A stretch of 64,000 bases of DNA, taken from positions 620,001 through 684,000 of the forward strand of contig NZ_CP102486.1 in assembly GCF_026261605.1 (NCBI RefSeq). Direction: 5' to 3'. Below the pieces are notes generated by a model. The model was given only the letters and a program-made list of their open reading frames with translations. It had not been told where the DNA came from and did no database searches. Below are positions 18,053-26,072 of this stretch, piece by piece. The first letter of the stretch is position 1; every line of letters begins with the position of its first letter. The translations under genes and the position numbers were made by a program. The DNA is from Dechloromonas sp. A34 (GTDB lineage Bacteria > Pseudomonadota > Gammaproteobacteria > Burkholderiales > Rhodocyclaceae).

Positions 18053-18160
18053 GTTTGTCCTAAACAAAAGTTAGACAAAGTGTTGACAAGCGCTAATTTG
18101 ATGTCTATCTTACGAACAAACGCCAAGTTTGTCTAGGACAAATAAACAAAGGAGCTGAAC
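18053..18160. promoter_or_regulatory. Divergent operator region between litR and gpx
   Basis: Repeated half-sites of the form TTTGTC(C)TA occur here: TTTGTCCTAAACAAA (18054-18068), TAGACAAA (18072-18079) and the palindrome TTTGTCTAGGACAAA (18128-18142). They bracket a sigma70-like promoter for the gpx operon. The first repeat lies against the regulator's own start codon. The layout fits autoregulation and repression of both genes by the B12-binding MerR protein. Binding is inferred, not shown. Confidence 0.65.
18083..18111 (+). promoter_or_regulatory. Sigma70-type promoter of the gpx operon
   Basis: TTGACA at 18083-18088, a 17-base spacer and TATCTT at 18106-18111 form a good -35/-10 pair pointing at gpx. 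Transcription would begin near 18118, so the palindrome at 18128-18142 would lie just downstream of the start, suitable for repression. Confidence 0.65.
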
Positions 18161-18718
18161 ATGATGGCTGCACTGAAACGCTGGGTCGGTATCACCGGAT
18201 TGCTGCTGATCGGTGTGTTGCCGGTGACTGCCAAGGCCGAGTGCCCGGCCTTGCTCGACCACAGCTTTCCCGGCCTGGTCGATGGCAAGCCGCAATCGCT
18301 TTGCCAGTATCAGGGCAAGGTCGTCCTGGTCGTCAATACCGCCAGCTTCTGCGGCTTCACCTTCCAGTACGAAGGCTTGGAGAAGCTCCATGCCCGTCTC
18401 AAGGACCGGGGCCTGGTCGTGCTCGGCTTCCCGTCGAACGATTTCGGAGAGCAGGAGCCGGGCAACGACAAGGAAATCGCCGACTTCTGCCGCCTGACCT
18501 ACGGCGTCGAGTTCCCGATGCTGGGCAAGACGGTGGTCAAGGGCAGCAACGCCAATCCCTTCTATCGGCGGTTGGCCGAGATTACCGACAGCCGGCCGCA
18601 ATGGAATTTCCACAAGTACCTGATCAATCGCGATGCGACCCAAGTTCTGGCTTTTGACAGCTTCACCAGGCCGGACGACAAGAAGCTGCTGAGCAAGATC
18701 GACGAATTCCTCAAATAA
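18161..18718 (+). CDS. Exported glutathione peroxidase family protein
   Basis: ATG 18161 follows GGAG with six bases between; 185 aa. A signal peptide (residues 1 to about 26, ending TAKA) precedes a thioredoxin-fold glutathione peroxidase domain. Catalytic cysteine lies in VNTASFCGFT; the glutamine-type site LGFPSNDFGEQEPG and the WNFHKYLI tryptophan motif are present. Such enzymes reduce hydroperoxides using thioredoxin or glutathione. Export is notable because the classic enzyme is cytoplasmic. As first gene of the putative light-induced operon it would protect the envelope from lipid peroxides. Confidence 0.88.
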   Translation: MMAALKRWVGITGLLLIGVLPVTAKAECPALLDHSFPGLVDGKPQSLCQYQGKVVLVVNTASFCGFTFQYEGLEKLHARLKDRGLVVLGFPSNDFGEQEPGNDKEIADFCRLTYGVEFPMLGKTVVKGSNANPFYRRLAEITDSRPQWNFHKYLINRDATQVLAFDSFTRPDDKKLLSKIDEFLK

Positions 18719-18750
18719 GCCCCATGCCCCAACCCCAAGGAGCCATCCTC

Positions 18751-20061
18751 ATGCATGCGAAACAACGAATAGCCGTCGTCGGTGCCGGCATCTCCGGACT
18801 GGCCAGCGCCTGGCTGCTCGGCCGCCACCACGACGTCACGCTGTTCGAGGCCGGCAGTTACCTCGGCGGCCATACCAACACCGTCGATGTCGAACTGGAA
18901 GGCCGGACGCATCCGGTCGATACCGGCTTCCTGGTCTTCAACGAAAAGACCTACCCGAACCTGATCGCGATGTTCGCGCTGCTCGGTGTCGATAGCGTCG
19001 AAACCGAGATGTCCTTCGCCGTCAGCCTGGAAAATCCCGACCTTGAATGGGCCGGCAGCAGCCTGGCGACGGTTTTCGGGCAGAAGCGCAATCTGCTGCG
19101 TCGCCCTTTCTGGGCGATGCTCTCCGACATCCTGCGCTTCAACCGCGAAAGCACCGCCTGGCTGGCCAGTCACCCGAACCAGCCGCGCAGCCTGAACGAT
19201 TTCCTGGTCGCCGGCCGCTATTCGAGCGCCTTTGCCGACTGGTACCTGCTGCCGATGGCCGCCGCCATCTGGTCCTGCCCGACCGGCCAGATGCGCGACA
19301 TGCCGCTTGCCACCTTCATCCGCTTCTGCCAGAACCACGGCCTGCTGCAGGTCTTCGACCGCCCCATGTGGCGGACGGTGGCTGGCGGCGGCCGCGCCTA
19401 TGTCGCCAAGATCGCGGCGCAACTCGACGATATCCGGCTGTCCTGCCCGGTCAGCGCCGTGAGCCGCGAGGCTGGCGGCCTGCGGGTCAGCCATGGCGGC
19501 GGCAGCGAGCATTTCGATCAGGTCGTAATGGCCTGCCACAGCGACCAGACGCTGGCGATCCTCGGCGGCTCGGCGAGCGCCGCCCAGCGCGACGTACTGG
19601 CGGCGATCCGCTACCAGCCCAACCGCGCCGTGCTGCACACCGATCGCGCCCTGCTGCCGCGCGACGAAAAGCTGTGGTCGGCCTGGAATTACTTTTCCGG
19701 CTCGGGAGAGCCAGGCGCCCAGCCGGTCGGCGTCTCCTACCTGATCAACAAGCTGCAGCCGCTGCCCTTCAAGACGCCGGTCGTCGTGACCCTGAACCCG
19801 GCGCGCGAACCGGACCCGGCCAGGGTGTTGGCCGAGTTCGACTACGCCCACCCGATCTTCGATGGCCCGGCGATCGCCGCCCAGCAGCGCCTGGCGTCGC
19901 TGCAAGGCGAGAACGGCATCTGGCTGGCCGGCGCCTGGGGCAGCTACGGCTTCCACGAGGACGGACTGAAGTCCGCCCTGCGCGTCGTCAACGGCCTGGG
20001 CATCCGCGCCCCCTGGCAGGACGCGGCCGCCGCCATCGTGCCCACTCTGGAAGAAGCCTGA
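18751..20061 (+). CDS. FAD-dependent oxidoreductase (amine oxidase fold)
   Basis: ATG 18751 is preceded by AAGGAG, better placed than ATG 18724. The 436-aa protein opens with an FAD-binding motif, IAVVGAGISGLASAWLLG, and FEAGSYLGGHTNTVD, typical of NAD(P)/FAD proteins with the flavin amine oxidase or desaturase fold. The C-terminus contains GIWLAGAWGSYGFHEDGLKS, which completes the FAD site. In many Proteobacteria this gene is next to DUF1365 and a CFA-synthase-like gene, as here. It probably oxidises or desaturates a membrane lipid acyl chain; the substrate is not proven. Confidence 0.85.
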   Translation: MHAKQRIAVVGAGISGLASAWLLGRHHDVTLFEAGSYLGGHTNTVDVELEGRTHPVDTGFLVFNEKTYPNLIAMFALLGVDSVETEMSFAVSLENPDLEWAGSSLATVFGQKRNLLRRPFWAMLSDILRFNRESTAWLASHPNQPRSLNDFLVAGRYSSAFADWYLLPMAAAIWSCPTGQMRDMPLATFIRFCQNHGLLQVFDRPMWRTVAGGGRAYVAKIAAQLDDIRLSCPVSAVSREAGGLRVSHGGGSEHFDQVVMACHSDQTLAILGGSASAAQRDVLAAIRYQPNRAVLHTDRALLPRDEKLWSAWNYFSGSGEPGAQPVGVSYLINKLQPLPFKTPVVVTLNPAREPDPARVLAEFDYAHPIFDGPAIAAQQRLASLQGENGIWLAGAWGSYGFHEDGLKSALRVVNGLGIRAPWQDAAAAIVPTLEEA

Positions 20062-20066
20062 ACGCC

Positions 20067-20828
20067 ATGCCCGCCTTGCCCCGCCTGTTGATCGGCCACG
20101 TCATGCACCGCCGCCTGCGGCCGGCGATCAACGCCTTCGTCTATCCGGTCTTCTTCATCCAGTTGCCGCTGTCCGACCTGGCGGCGGCCAGGCGCCCGCT
20201 CTTCTCGATCGACCGTGCCAACCTGCTCAGCTTCCATCAGCAGGACCACGGCCCGCGCGACGGCAGTCCGCTCCTGCCCTGGATTCAGGGTCTGCTCCGC
20301 GAGCGCGGCCTGGCGGCCGATGGCGAGATAGTGCTGCAGTGCTTTCCACGCGTCCTCGGCTACGTCTTCAACCCGGTCAGCTTCTGGTTCTGCCACGACC
20401 GGGCCGGCCAGTTGATGGCCATCCTGGCCGAAGTCAGCAACACCTTCGGCGGCCGCCACGTCTACCTGCTGCACAACCCGGATGGCGCCCCGCTGCGCGA
20501 TGGCCAGGTACTGGCGGCGGACAAGGCCTTTCACGTTTCCCCGTTCAACGACATCGAAGGCGGCTACCGTTTCCGTTTCCACCTGCAGCGCAACTGCCCG
20601 GTGATGCGCATCGACTATGGCGATGCCGAAGGCGACGTGCTGCTGACTTCGATTGCCGGCAAGCCGCGCGCCTGGTCCACCGCGACCCTGCTCGGTGCCT
20701 TCCTGCGCATGCCTTTCCTCACCGCCGGCGTGATCTTCCGTATCCACTGGCAGGCCCTGAAGCTCTGGCTCAAGGGCGTGCCCTTCCGTGGCGCTCACCC
20801 AACCCCTCTCCAGGAATCGACCAAATGA
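20067..20828 (+). CDS. DUF1365 protein
   Basis: ATG 20067 is five bases after the previous stop; 253 aa. Conserved DUF1365 features include IGHVMHRRLRPAINAFVYPV near the N-terminus, FPRVLGYVFNPVSFWFC and FHVSPFNDIEGGYRFRF. The family has no proven reaction. It always travels with the FAD oxidoreductase upstream and the CFA-synthase-like gene downstream, which argues for a shared lipid-modifying pathway. The stop overlaps the next start as ATGA. Confidence 0.87.
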   Translation: MPALPRLLIGHVMHRRLRPAINAFVYPVFFIQLPLSDLAAARRPLFSIDRANLLSFHQQDHGPRDGSPLLPWIQGLLRERGLAADGEIVLQCFPRVLGYVFNPVSFWFCHDRAGQLMAILAEVSNTFGGRHVYLLHNPDGAPLRDGQVLAADKAFHVSPFNDIEGGYRFRFHLQRNCPVMRIDYGDAEGDVLLTSIAGKPRAWSTATLLGAFLRMPFLTAGVIFRIHWQALKLWLKGVPFRGAHPTPLQESTK

Positions 20829-22009
20829 ACAACACCATGATTCTGCGCGGCGCCGACCATCTGGCCCGCGATACCCGGCTCGTCTGCGCACTGCTCGAAA
20901 AGCTGCAGGGCGGCATGCTCGAAGTCCGCCTGCCCGACGGCTCCAGCCAGCTCTTCGGTGAAGGCGAGCATGGCGTCAGCCTGCAGGTGCACGACGAAGC
21001 GATGTTCGGCCAGGTGCTGGCCAAGGGCGACATCGGACTGGCCGAGGCCTACCTCGACGGCCACTGGGATTCGCCGGACATTACCGGCCTGCTGACGCTG
21101 CTCGCTCGCAACCGCGAGGTGCTCAAGAAAGCAGTCTATGGTTCGTGGCGCAACCTGCTGGCGGCGCGTGTCCGCCACTGGCTGAACGGCAACAGCAAGG
21201 CCGGCAGCAAGCGCAACATCATGGCCCATTACGACCTCGGCAACGATTTCTACCAGCTCTGGCTCGACCCCTCGATGAGCTATTCGAGTGCGCTCTACCG
21301 GGCCGTCGACAATGGCGGGCTGGAAACTGCGCAGCGGGCGAAATATCGCCGCATCCTGCGCAAGCTGAAGGCTGCGCCGGGGCAGCGGGTGCTCGAGATC
21401 GGCTGCGGCTGGGGCGGCTTCGCCGAGCTGGCAGTCGAGGAGGGCTTGCAGGTCACCGGCCTGACGCTGTCGCCGGCCCAGCTGGAATGGGCAAAACAAC
21501 GCGTGCCGCAGGCCGACCTGCGGCTGCAGGACTATCGCGATACCGACGAGCAGTTCGATCATGTCGTTTCGATCGAGATGTTCGAGGCAGTCGGCGAGCG
21601 CTGGTGGCCAACCTACTTCAAGACCCTCGCCCGGGCGCTGAAGCCGGGGGGCAGGGCCGTGGTGCAGAGCATCACGATCCGCGACGACCTGTTCGGCGAC
21701 TACCGCAAGGGCACCGACTTCATCCAGCAGTACGTCTTCCCCGGCGGCATGCTGCCGTCGCGCTCCGCCTTCCGTGCTGCCGCTGCGAAACAGGGCCTGA
21801 ATGTCCATGCTGAATTCGCCTTTGGCCTCGATTACGCGCGCACCCTGGCCGAATGGCGCCATGCCTTCGATGCCAAGTGGCCGCAGATTGCCGCGCTTGG
21901 CTTCGACGAACATTTCCGTCGTCTCTGGCGCCTCTACCTCTGCTATTGCGAGGCCGGCTTCCTGGCCGGGAACATCGATGTCGTGCATTTTGAACTCGCC
22001 CATCGCTGA
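20825..22009 (+). CDS. Cyclopropane-fatty-acid-synthase-like methyltransferase
   Basis: The ATG overlaps the DUF1365 stop; 394 aa. The S-adenosylmethionine site is VLEIGCGWGGFAELA, and family motifs NIMAHYDLGNDFYQLWLD and FDHVVSIEMFEAVGERWW are present. These enzymes methylate unsaturated acyl chains of membrane phospholipids, forming cyclopropane or methyl-branched products. In Rhodobacter a relative (UfaM) acts in furan fatty acid synthesis in a singlet-oxygen-response regulon. The similar neighbourhood makes that activity possible, but I cannot separate it from ordinary Cfa activity. Confidence 0.88.
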   Translation: MNNTMILRGADHLARDTRLVCALLEKLQGGMLEVRLPDGSSQLFGEGEHGVSLQVHDEAMFGQVLAKGDIGLAEAYLDGHWDSPDITGLLTLLARNREVLKKAVYGSWRNLLAARVRHWLNGNSKAGSKRNIMAHYDLGNDFYQLWLDPSMSYSSALYRAVDNGGLETAQRAKYRRILRKLKAAPGQRVLEIGCGWGGFAELAVEEGLQVTGLTLSPAQLEWAKQRVPQADLRLQDYRDTDEQFDHVVSIEMFEAVGERWWPTYFKTLARALKPGGRAVVQSITIRDDLFGDYRKGTDFIQQYVFPGGMLPSRSAFRAAAAKQGLNVHAEFAFGLDYARTLAEWRHAFDAKWPQIAALGFDEHFRRLWRLYLCYCEAGFLAGNIDVVHFELAHR

Positions 22010-22523
22010 CCTGGCGGCGCCCGCCTCGTCCCGGCGGCGCCGGCTCGTGCTGGCCCTGCTCTCCGCCCCGTTTGCCGCCTTCGCCGCGGCCGATCCGACG
22101 GCCGGCCTGACGCGCTGGGGCAGTGGCGAATTCCGGCGTTTCGGCTTTCTCGTCTATGAAGCGGTGCTGTGGGCCGGCGACGACCCGATCCGGCCGCCGC
22201 TGGCGCTCAAGCTGACCTACAAGCGCAATATCACCGGCAAGGACATTGCCGACGCCAGCGTCAATGAAATCCGCAATCTCGGCGGTGTCGATGAAGGCCG
22301 GCTCAAGTTGTGGGGCGAGCTGATGGGGCGGATATTTCCCGATGTTCGCCCGGGCGATCACATCGTCGGACTCTACCTGCCGGAGGGGGCGCGCTTCTTC
22401 CACAACAACCGGCTGATCGGGGTCATCGGCGAGCCCGAGTTCGCTCGCGCCTTCTTCGCCATCTGGCTCGATCCGAAAACCAGCGCGCCGGCCTTGCGGG
22501 CGGCGCTGTTGCGGCGCTCGTGA
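21978..22523 (+). CDS. Chalcone-isomerase-like exported protein
   Basis: The frame overlaps the CFA-like gene. ATG 21978 gives 181 aa; TTG 21990 is an alternative. A twin-basic N-terminus (SSRRRRLVLALLSAPFAAFAAA) is a likely export signal. The body has the chalcone-isomerase-like pattern: LTYKRNITGKDIADASVNEI and GDHIVGLYLPEG. Bacterial members often bind fatty acids and lack flavonoid chemistry. Presence in this lipid operon fits a periplasmic lipid-binding role. Confidence 0.75.
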   Translation: MSCILNSPIADLAAPASSRRRRLVLALLSAPFAAFAAADPTAGLTRWGSGEFRRFGFLVYEAVLWAGDDPIRPPLALKLTYKRNITGKDIADASVNEIRNLGGVDEGRLKLWGELMGRIFPDVRPGDHIVGLYLPEGARFFHNNRLIGVIGEPEFARAFFAIWLDPKTSAPALRAALLRRS

Positions 22524-22554
22524 TGGCCAGGACGAAGCACCGCGAGGGCTCGCC

Positions 22555-23772
22555 ATGACCACGCCGAACGTCCTCGCCTACGGCCTGCTCGGGCTGCCGC
22601 TGGCCTTTGCCGCGCTGCCGATCTACGTCCATGTCCCGCGCTACTACGCCGAGGTGGCCGGCATGCCTTTGGCGCTGCTCGGCGCCATCCTGCTCGGTGC
22701 CCGCCTGCTCGATGCCGGCATCGACCCCTGGCTGGGCTGGCTGGCCGACCGCGTGGCGCGGCGACGCATGGTGGCGCTGGCCTTGCTGCCCTTCGCGGTC
22801 GGTTTCGTCGCGCTGCTCAATCCGCCTGCCGATCACGTGGCGCTCTGGTTGCTCGCCGCGCTGGCCCTGACTTATCTCGGCTTTTCGGCGGCCACCGTCG
22901 CCTACCAGGCCTGGGGGGCGGACCTCGGCAACGATTCCGCGCTGCGCACCCGGCTGACCGCAGCGCGTGAGGGTTTCGGCCTGCTCGGTGTGGTCTTCGC
23001 CGCCGGTTTGCCGGCCTTGCTCGCCGCCGATCTCAGCGATGGTATCGCCCGCCTGAGCTGGGTGCTGCCGCCGCTGCTGCTGATCGCGGCCGCCACCACC
23101 TTTGCCCGGGTTGGTGCCGGGCAGCCGCTGCAGGCGCCGCGCCAGCCCTTGCTGCCCAGCCTGCGCCGGGTCTTCGCCGATCTTGCCTTTCGGCGTCTGC
23201 TGCTGGTTTTCGTTGCCAATGGTATTGCCGCCGCCTTGCCGGCGACGCTGTTCCTGTTCTTCGTGGCCGATGTGCTGGGCCTTGAAAAAGTCAGCGGCCC
23301 GCTACTCGCCGTTTATTTCATCGCCGGGGCTGCCTCGTTGCCGCTCTGGGTCCGGCTCTCGGCGCGTTTCGGGCGCGTTTTGGCCTGGCTGGGGGCAATG
23401 ACGCTGGCGATTTTTGCCTTCGCCGGGGCCAGCCTGCTCGGTAACGGCGATCTGTGGCCGTTCGCCATCATCTGCGTTGCGTCCGGGCTGGCGCTTGGCG
23501 CCGACCTGGCGCTGCCTGCCGCCATTGCCGCCGACCTCGGCGAACGCCAGGGGCAGGCCGGGGCCTGCTTCGGCGTCTGGAACTTCATTGCCAAACTCAA
23601 TCTGGCGCTCGCCGCCGGCTTGTCCCTGCCTCTGCTCGGCGCCCTCGGCTATGTGCCGGGCAGCGGTGCCGGGCTGCCTGCGCTGAGCTTTGCCTACGCG
23701 CTACTGCCGCTCGCCTTCAAGGCGCTGGCGGCCTTTCTGTTGTGGCGCTGGCGCCACTCCCTGGAGATCTGA
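22555..23772 (+). CDS. MFS (GPH-type) transporter
   Basis: A 405-aa membrane protein with about twelve helices. Between helices 2 and 3 is the MFS signature LGWLADRVARRR, preceded by ARLLDAGIDPWLG, typical of the sugar/cation symporter (MelB-like) branch. In operons of this type the transporter is common but its substrate is unknown; lipid or precursor movement is possible. It starts 31 bases after the chalcone-isomerase-like stop. Confidence 0.82.
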   Translation: MTTPNVLAYGLLGLPLAFAALPIYVHVPRYYAEVAGMPLALLGAILLGARLLDAGIDPWLGWLADRVARRRMVALALLPFAVGFVALLNPPADHVALWLLAALALTYLGFSAATVAYQAWGADLGNDSALRTRLTAAREGFGLLGVVFAAGLPALLAADLSDGIARLSWVLPPLLLIAAATTFARVGAGQPLQAPRQPLLPSLRRVFADLAFRRLLLVFVANGIAAALPATLFLFFVADVLGLEKVSGPLLAVYFIAGAASLPLWVRLSARFGRVLAWLGAMTLAIFAFAGASLLGNGDLWPFAIICVASGLALGADLALPAAIAADLGERQGQAGACFGVWNFIAKLNLALAAGLSLPLLGALGYVPGSGAGLPALSFAYALLPLAFKALAAFLLWRWRHSLEI

Positions 23773-23774
23773 CC

Positions 23775-24296
23775 ATGAAACTCTTGCTTGCCGCTGCGTT
23801 TACCCTCGGCTTGTCCGCCTGCAGCACGACCGGGATCGAGCAATACCGCGGCGAACAGCCGGCGCTCGACCTCAAGACCTACCTCAACGGCCGGCTCGAC
23901 GCCTGGGGCGTCTTTCAGGGACGTTCGGGTGAGGTCAAGAAACGCTTCCACGTGGTGATCGATGCCCGGTGGACGGGCGATACCGGTGTTCTCGACGAGA
24001 ACTTCAAGTGGTCCGACGGCACTACCTCGCGCCGCGTCTGGACCCTGAAGCAGCAGGCCGACGGCAGCTTCCGCGGCACGGCCGAAGATGTGGTCGGCGA
24101 GGCGATCGGCGAAGTCGCCGGCAATGCCCTGCGCTGGCGCTATGTGCTGGCCCTGCCGGTGGACGGCAAGGTCTACAACGTCGATTTCGACGACTGGATG
24201 TTCCTGATGGACGACCGGGTGATGATCAACCGTTCCTACATGAGCAAGTGGGGCTTCAACCTCGGCGAAGTGACGCTGACTTTCGTCAAGCGCTAG
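23775..24296 (+). CDS. DUF3833 lipoprotein
   Basis: It begins two bases after the transporter stop; 173 aa. The signal peptide ends in a lipobox, LGLSACS, so it is probably outer- or inner-membrane anchored. Sequence such as GVFQGRSGEVKKRFHVVI and YVLALPVDGKVYNVDFDDWM matches DUF3833. The fold resembles a lipid-binding beta barrel. Function is unknown; co-occurrence with CFA-like genes suggests acyl-lipid handling in the periplasm. Confidence 0.78.
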   Translation: MKLLLAAAFTLGLSACSTTGIEQYRGEQPALDLKTYLNGRLDAWGVFQGRSGEVKKRFHVVIDARWTGDTGVLDENFKWSDGTTSRRVWTLKQQADGSFRGTAEDVVGEAIGEVAGNALRWRYVLALPVDGKVYNVDFDDWMFLMDDRVMINRSYMSKWGFNLGEVTLTFVKR

Positions 24297-24306
24297 GCCG
24301 GCGGCC

Positions 24307-25068
24307 ATGTCCCTCAACCCGAAAATCACCGACTGGCAGGGCAAGCGCGTCTGGCTGGTCGGCGCCTCGGCCGGCATTGGCGCCGCGCTGGCCGGCGAAC
24401 TGGCGCGCCGCGGTGCCCGGCTTGCCCTCTCGGCCCGTAACGCCGAGCGCTTGCATGCCCTGGGCATTGCCGAAGCGCTGCTCCTGCCCTGCGATGCCAC
24501 CGACAATGCCGGCCTCGCCGCTGCCCGCGCCGCCCTGCTCGCCGCCTGGGGCGGCGTCGATCTGGTGATCTACCTGGCCGGCGATTATGTGCCCATGCGG
24601 GCCGACAACTTCGACCTGGCGACCGCGGAAAAAGTGGTGACCATCAATTTCAACGCCGCCATGCGCCTGACCGACTGCGTCCTGCCCGACTTGCGGGCCG
24701 GCGGCGGCATCGTCTTCGTCGCCAGTGTCGCCGGCTATCGCGGCCTACCCAAGGCGCTGTGCTATGGGCCAGGCAAGGCGGCGCTCATCCATTTCGCCGA
24801 GTGCCTGCACCTCGATCTGGCGCCCCGGGGGATCGGCGTCTGGGTGGTCAATCCGGGCTTCGTCGCCACCCGCTTGACGGCCCGGAACGATTTCACGATG
24901 CCCGCCCTCCTGACGCCGGAGCAAGCCGCGCTGGCCCTGGTCGATGGCTTGCAGGGCGGCGGTTTCGAAATCCATTTTCCGAAGCGCTTCACGCGGCTGA
25001 TGAAATTCTTCGCGCTCTTGCCCGAGAGCTGGTATTTCCCGCTGATTCGCCGCTTCACGGGGGGCTGA
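24307..25068 (+). CDS. Short-chain dehydrogenase/reductase
   Basis: 253 aa with a Rossmann NAD(P) site GASAGIGAALAGELARR near residue 20 and an active-site Ser followed by Tyr-x3-Lys (ASVAGYRG then CYGPGK). The reaction is NAD(P)-linked oxidation or reduction of a hydroxyl or keto group. Its position in the lipid operon suggests an acyl-chain or alcohol substrate. The substrate cannot be predicted further. It ends one base before the next start. Confidence 0.85.
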   Translation: MSLNPKITDWQGKRVWLVGASAGIGAALAGELARRGARLALSARNAERLHALGIAEALLLPCDATDNAGLAAARAALLAAWGGVDLVIYLAGDYVPMRADNFDLATAEKVVTINFNAAMRLTDCVLPDLRAGGGIVFVASVAGYRGLPKALCYGPGKAALIHFAECLHLDLAPRGIGVWVVNPGFVATRLTARNDFTMPALLTPEQAALALVDGLQGGGFEIHFPKRFTRLMKFFALLPESWYFPLIRRFTGG

Positions 25069-25069
25069 G

Positions 25070-25492
25070 ATGGGACTCGATGCACTGATCCGCTTTTACC
25101 AGGAGCTATCGCCCGAGGGCGTAGAACGCTTCGCCGAGTTTTACAGCGCCGACGCCTATTTCAAGGACCCATTCAACGAGGTGCGCGGCATTCCGGCCAT
25201 TCAGCGGATTTTCAGCCACATGTTCGGGCAGGTCGCCGAGCCGCGCTTCGTCATCACCGAACGAGTGGCCGATCCGGGTGGCGCCATGCTGGTCTGGGAG
25301 TTCTCCTACCGCGTCCGGCTGTGGGGCAAGGGCGAGACCCAGGTCATGCGCGGCGTCTCGCATCTCAGGTTCGATGCCGAGGGCAAGGTCGAATACCACC
25401 GCGACTACTGGGATACCGCCGAGGAGCTCTACATGAAGCTGCCGGTACTGGGCTGGGTGATGCGCGGCCTGCGCCGGGTGCTGGCCGCCTGA
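25070..25492 (+). CDS. NTF2/SnoaL-like protein
   Basis: A 140-aa cytoplasmic protein of the nuclear transport factor 2 fold, with FAEFYSADAYFKDPFNEVRG and VEYHRDYWDTAEELY. This fold binds small hydrophobic ligands or catalyses isomerisations. It is the last gene of the operon that begins with gpx. The next gene is on the opposite strand and ends directly against it, so no terminator gap exists. Confidence 0.8.
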   Translation: MGLDALIRFYQELSPEGVERFAEFYSADAYFKDPFNEVRGIPAIQRIFSHMFGQVAEPRFVITERVADPGGAMLVWEFSYRVRLWGKGETQVMRGVSHLRFDAEGKVEYHRDYWDTAEELYMKLPVLGWVMRGLRRVLAA

Positions 25493-26008
25493 TCAGCTAT
25501 CGAGCGACTTGATCAGCTCGAACAGGCGCTGGTAGAAATCGGGCGAAGTCACCGTCTCCTCACCGACCTTGACCAGGGTGTCCTTGTCGATCGCCCAGGG
25601 CAGGGAAACCGAGCCGAAGGCGGCGACGCTGACCCCGGCGCTGCTACCCTTGGACTTCATCTCGAACTGGGTCTCCAGGCCGGTGGCGTAGATCACCGAG
25701 CCCAGGCTGCTCGGCAGGCAGACCAGGGTGATCGAGAGGCGGTTGGCTTCATCGACCTTGGGGCGGAAATATTTCTCGCCCCGGATGTTGTGCAGCTTGG
25801 CATCGTCGATCTGATAGCCCTGGCTCAACAGGGCGCGTTTGCCGATTTCGCAGGCGGCGTCCGGTTCGCGGTTGCTGTAGTACTGAAACGGCGAATCGCT
25901 CTGGAAGGTTTCGCTCTGATAGGAGCGCGAGTTCTTCGTCGTATTGCAGGCGCCAAGCGTCAGGGCGAGCAGGGCGGCCAGGGCGAATGATGGAGGATTG
26001 CGCGACAT
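25493..26008 (-). CDS. DUF2242 lipoprotein
   Basis: ATG 26008 gives 171 aa starting MSRNPPSFALAALLALTLGAC, a clean lipoprotein signal; ATG 26029 is also in frame. The remainder includes SDSPFQYYSNREPDAACEIG, GEKYFRPKVDEANRLSITLV and a helix near the end, matching my recollection of DUF2242. The function is unknown. It is tail-to-tail with the NTF2-like gene. Confidence 0.72.
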   Translation of the reverse strand: MSRNPPSFALAALLALTLGACNTTKNSRSYQSETFQSDSPFQYYSNREPDAACEIGKRALLSQGYQIDDAKLHNIRGEKYFRPKVDEANRLSITLVCLPSSLGSVIYATGLETQFEMKSKGSSAGVSVAAFGSVSLPWAIDKDTLVKVGEETVTSPDFYQRLFELIKSLDS

Positions 26009-26072
26009 AAAACGGGGTGGGGCTTTCATCGGTGCCAATTTAAGCAGTTTGGCCGCCAGATTACCAGCCGGG

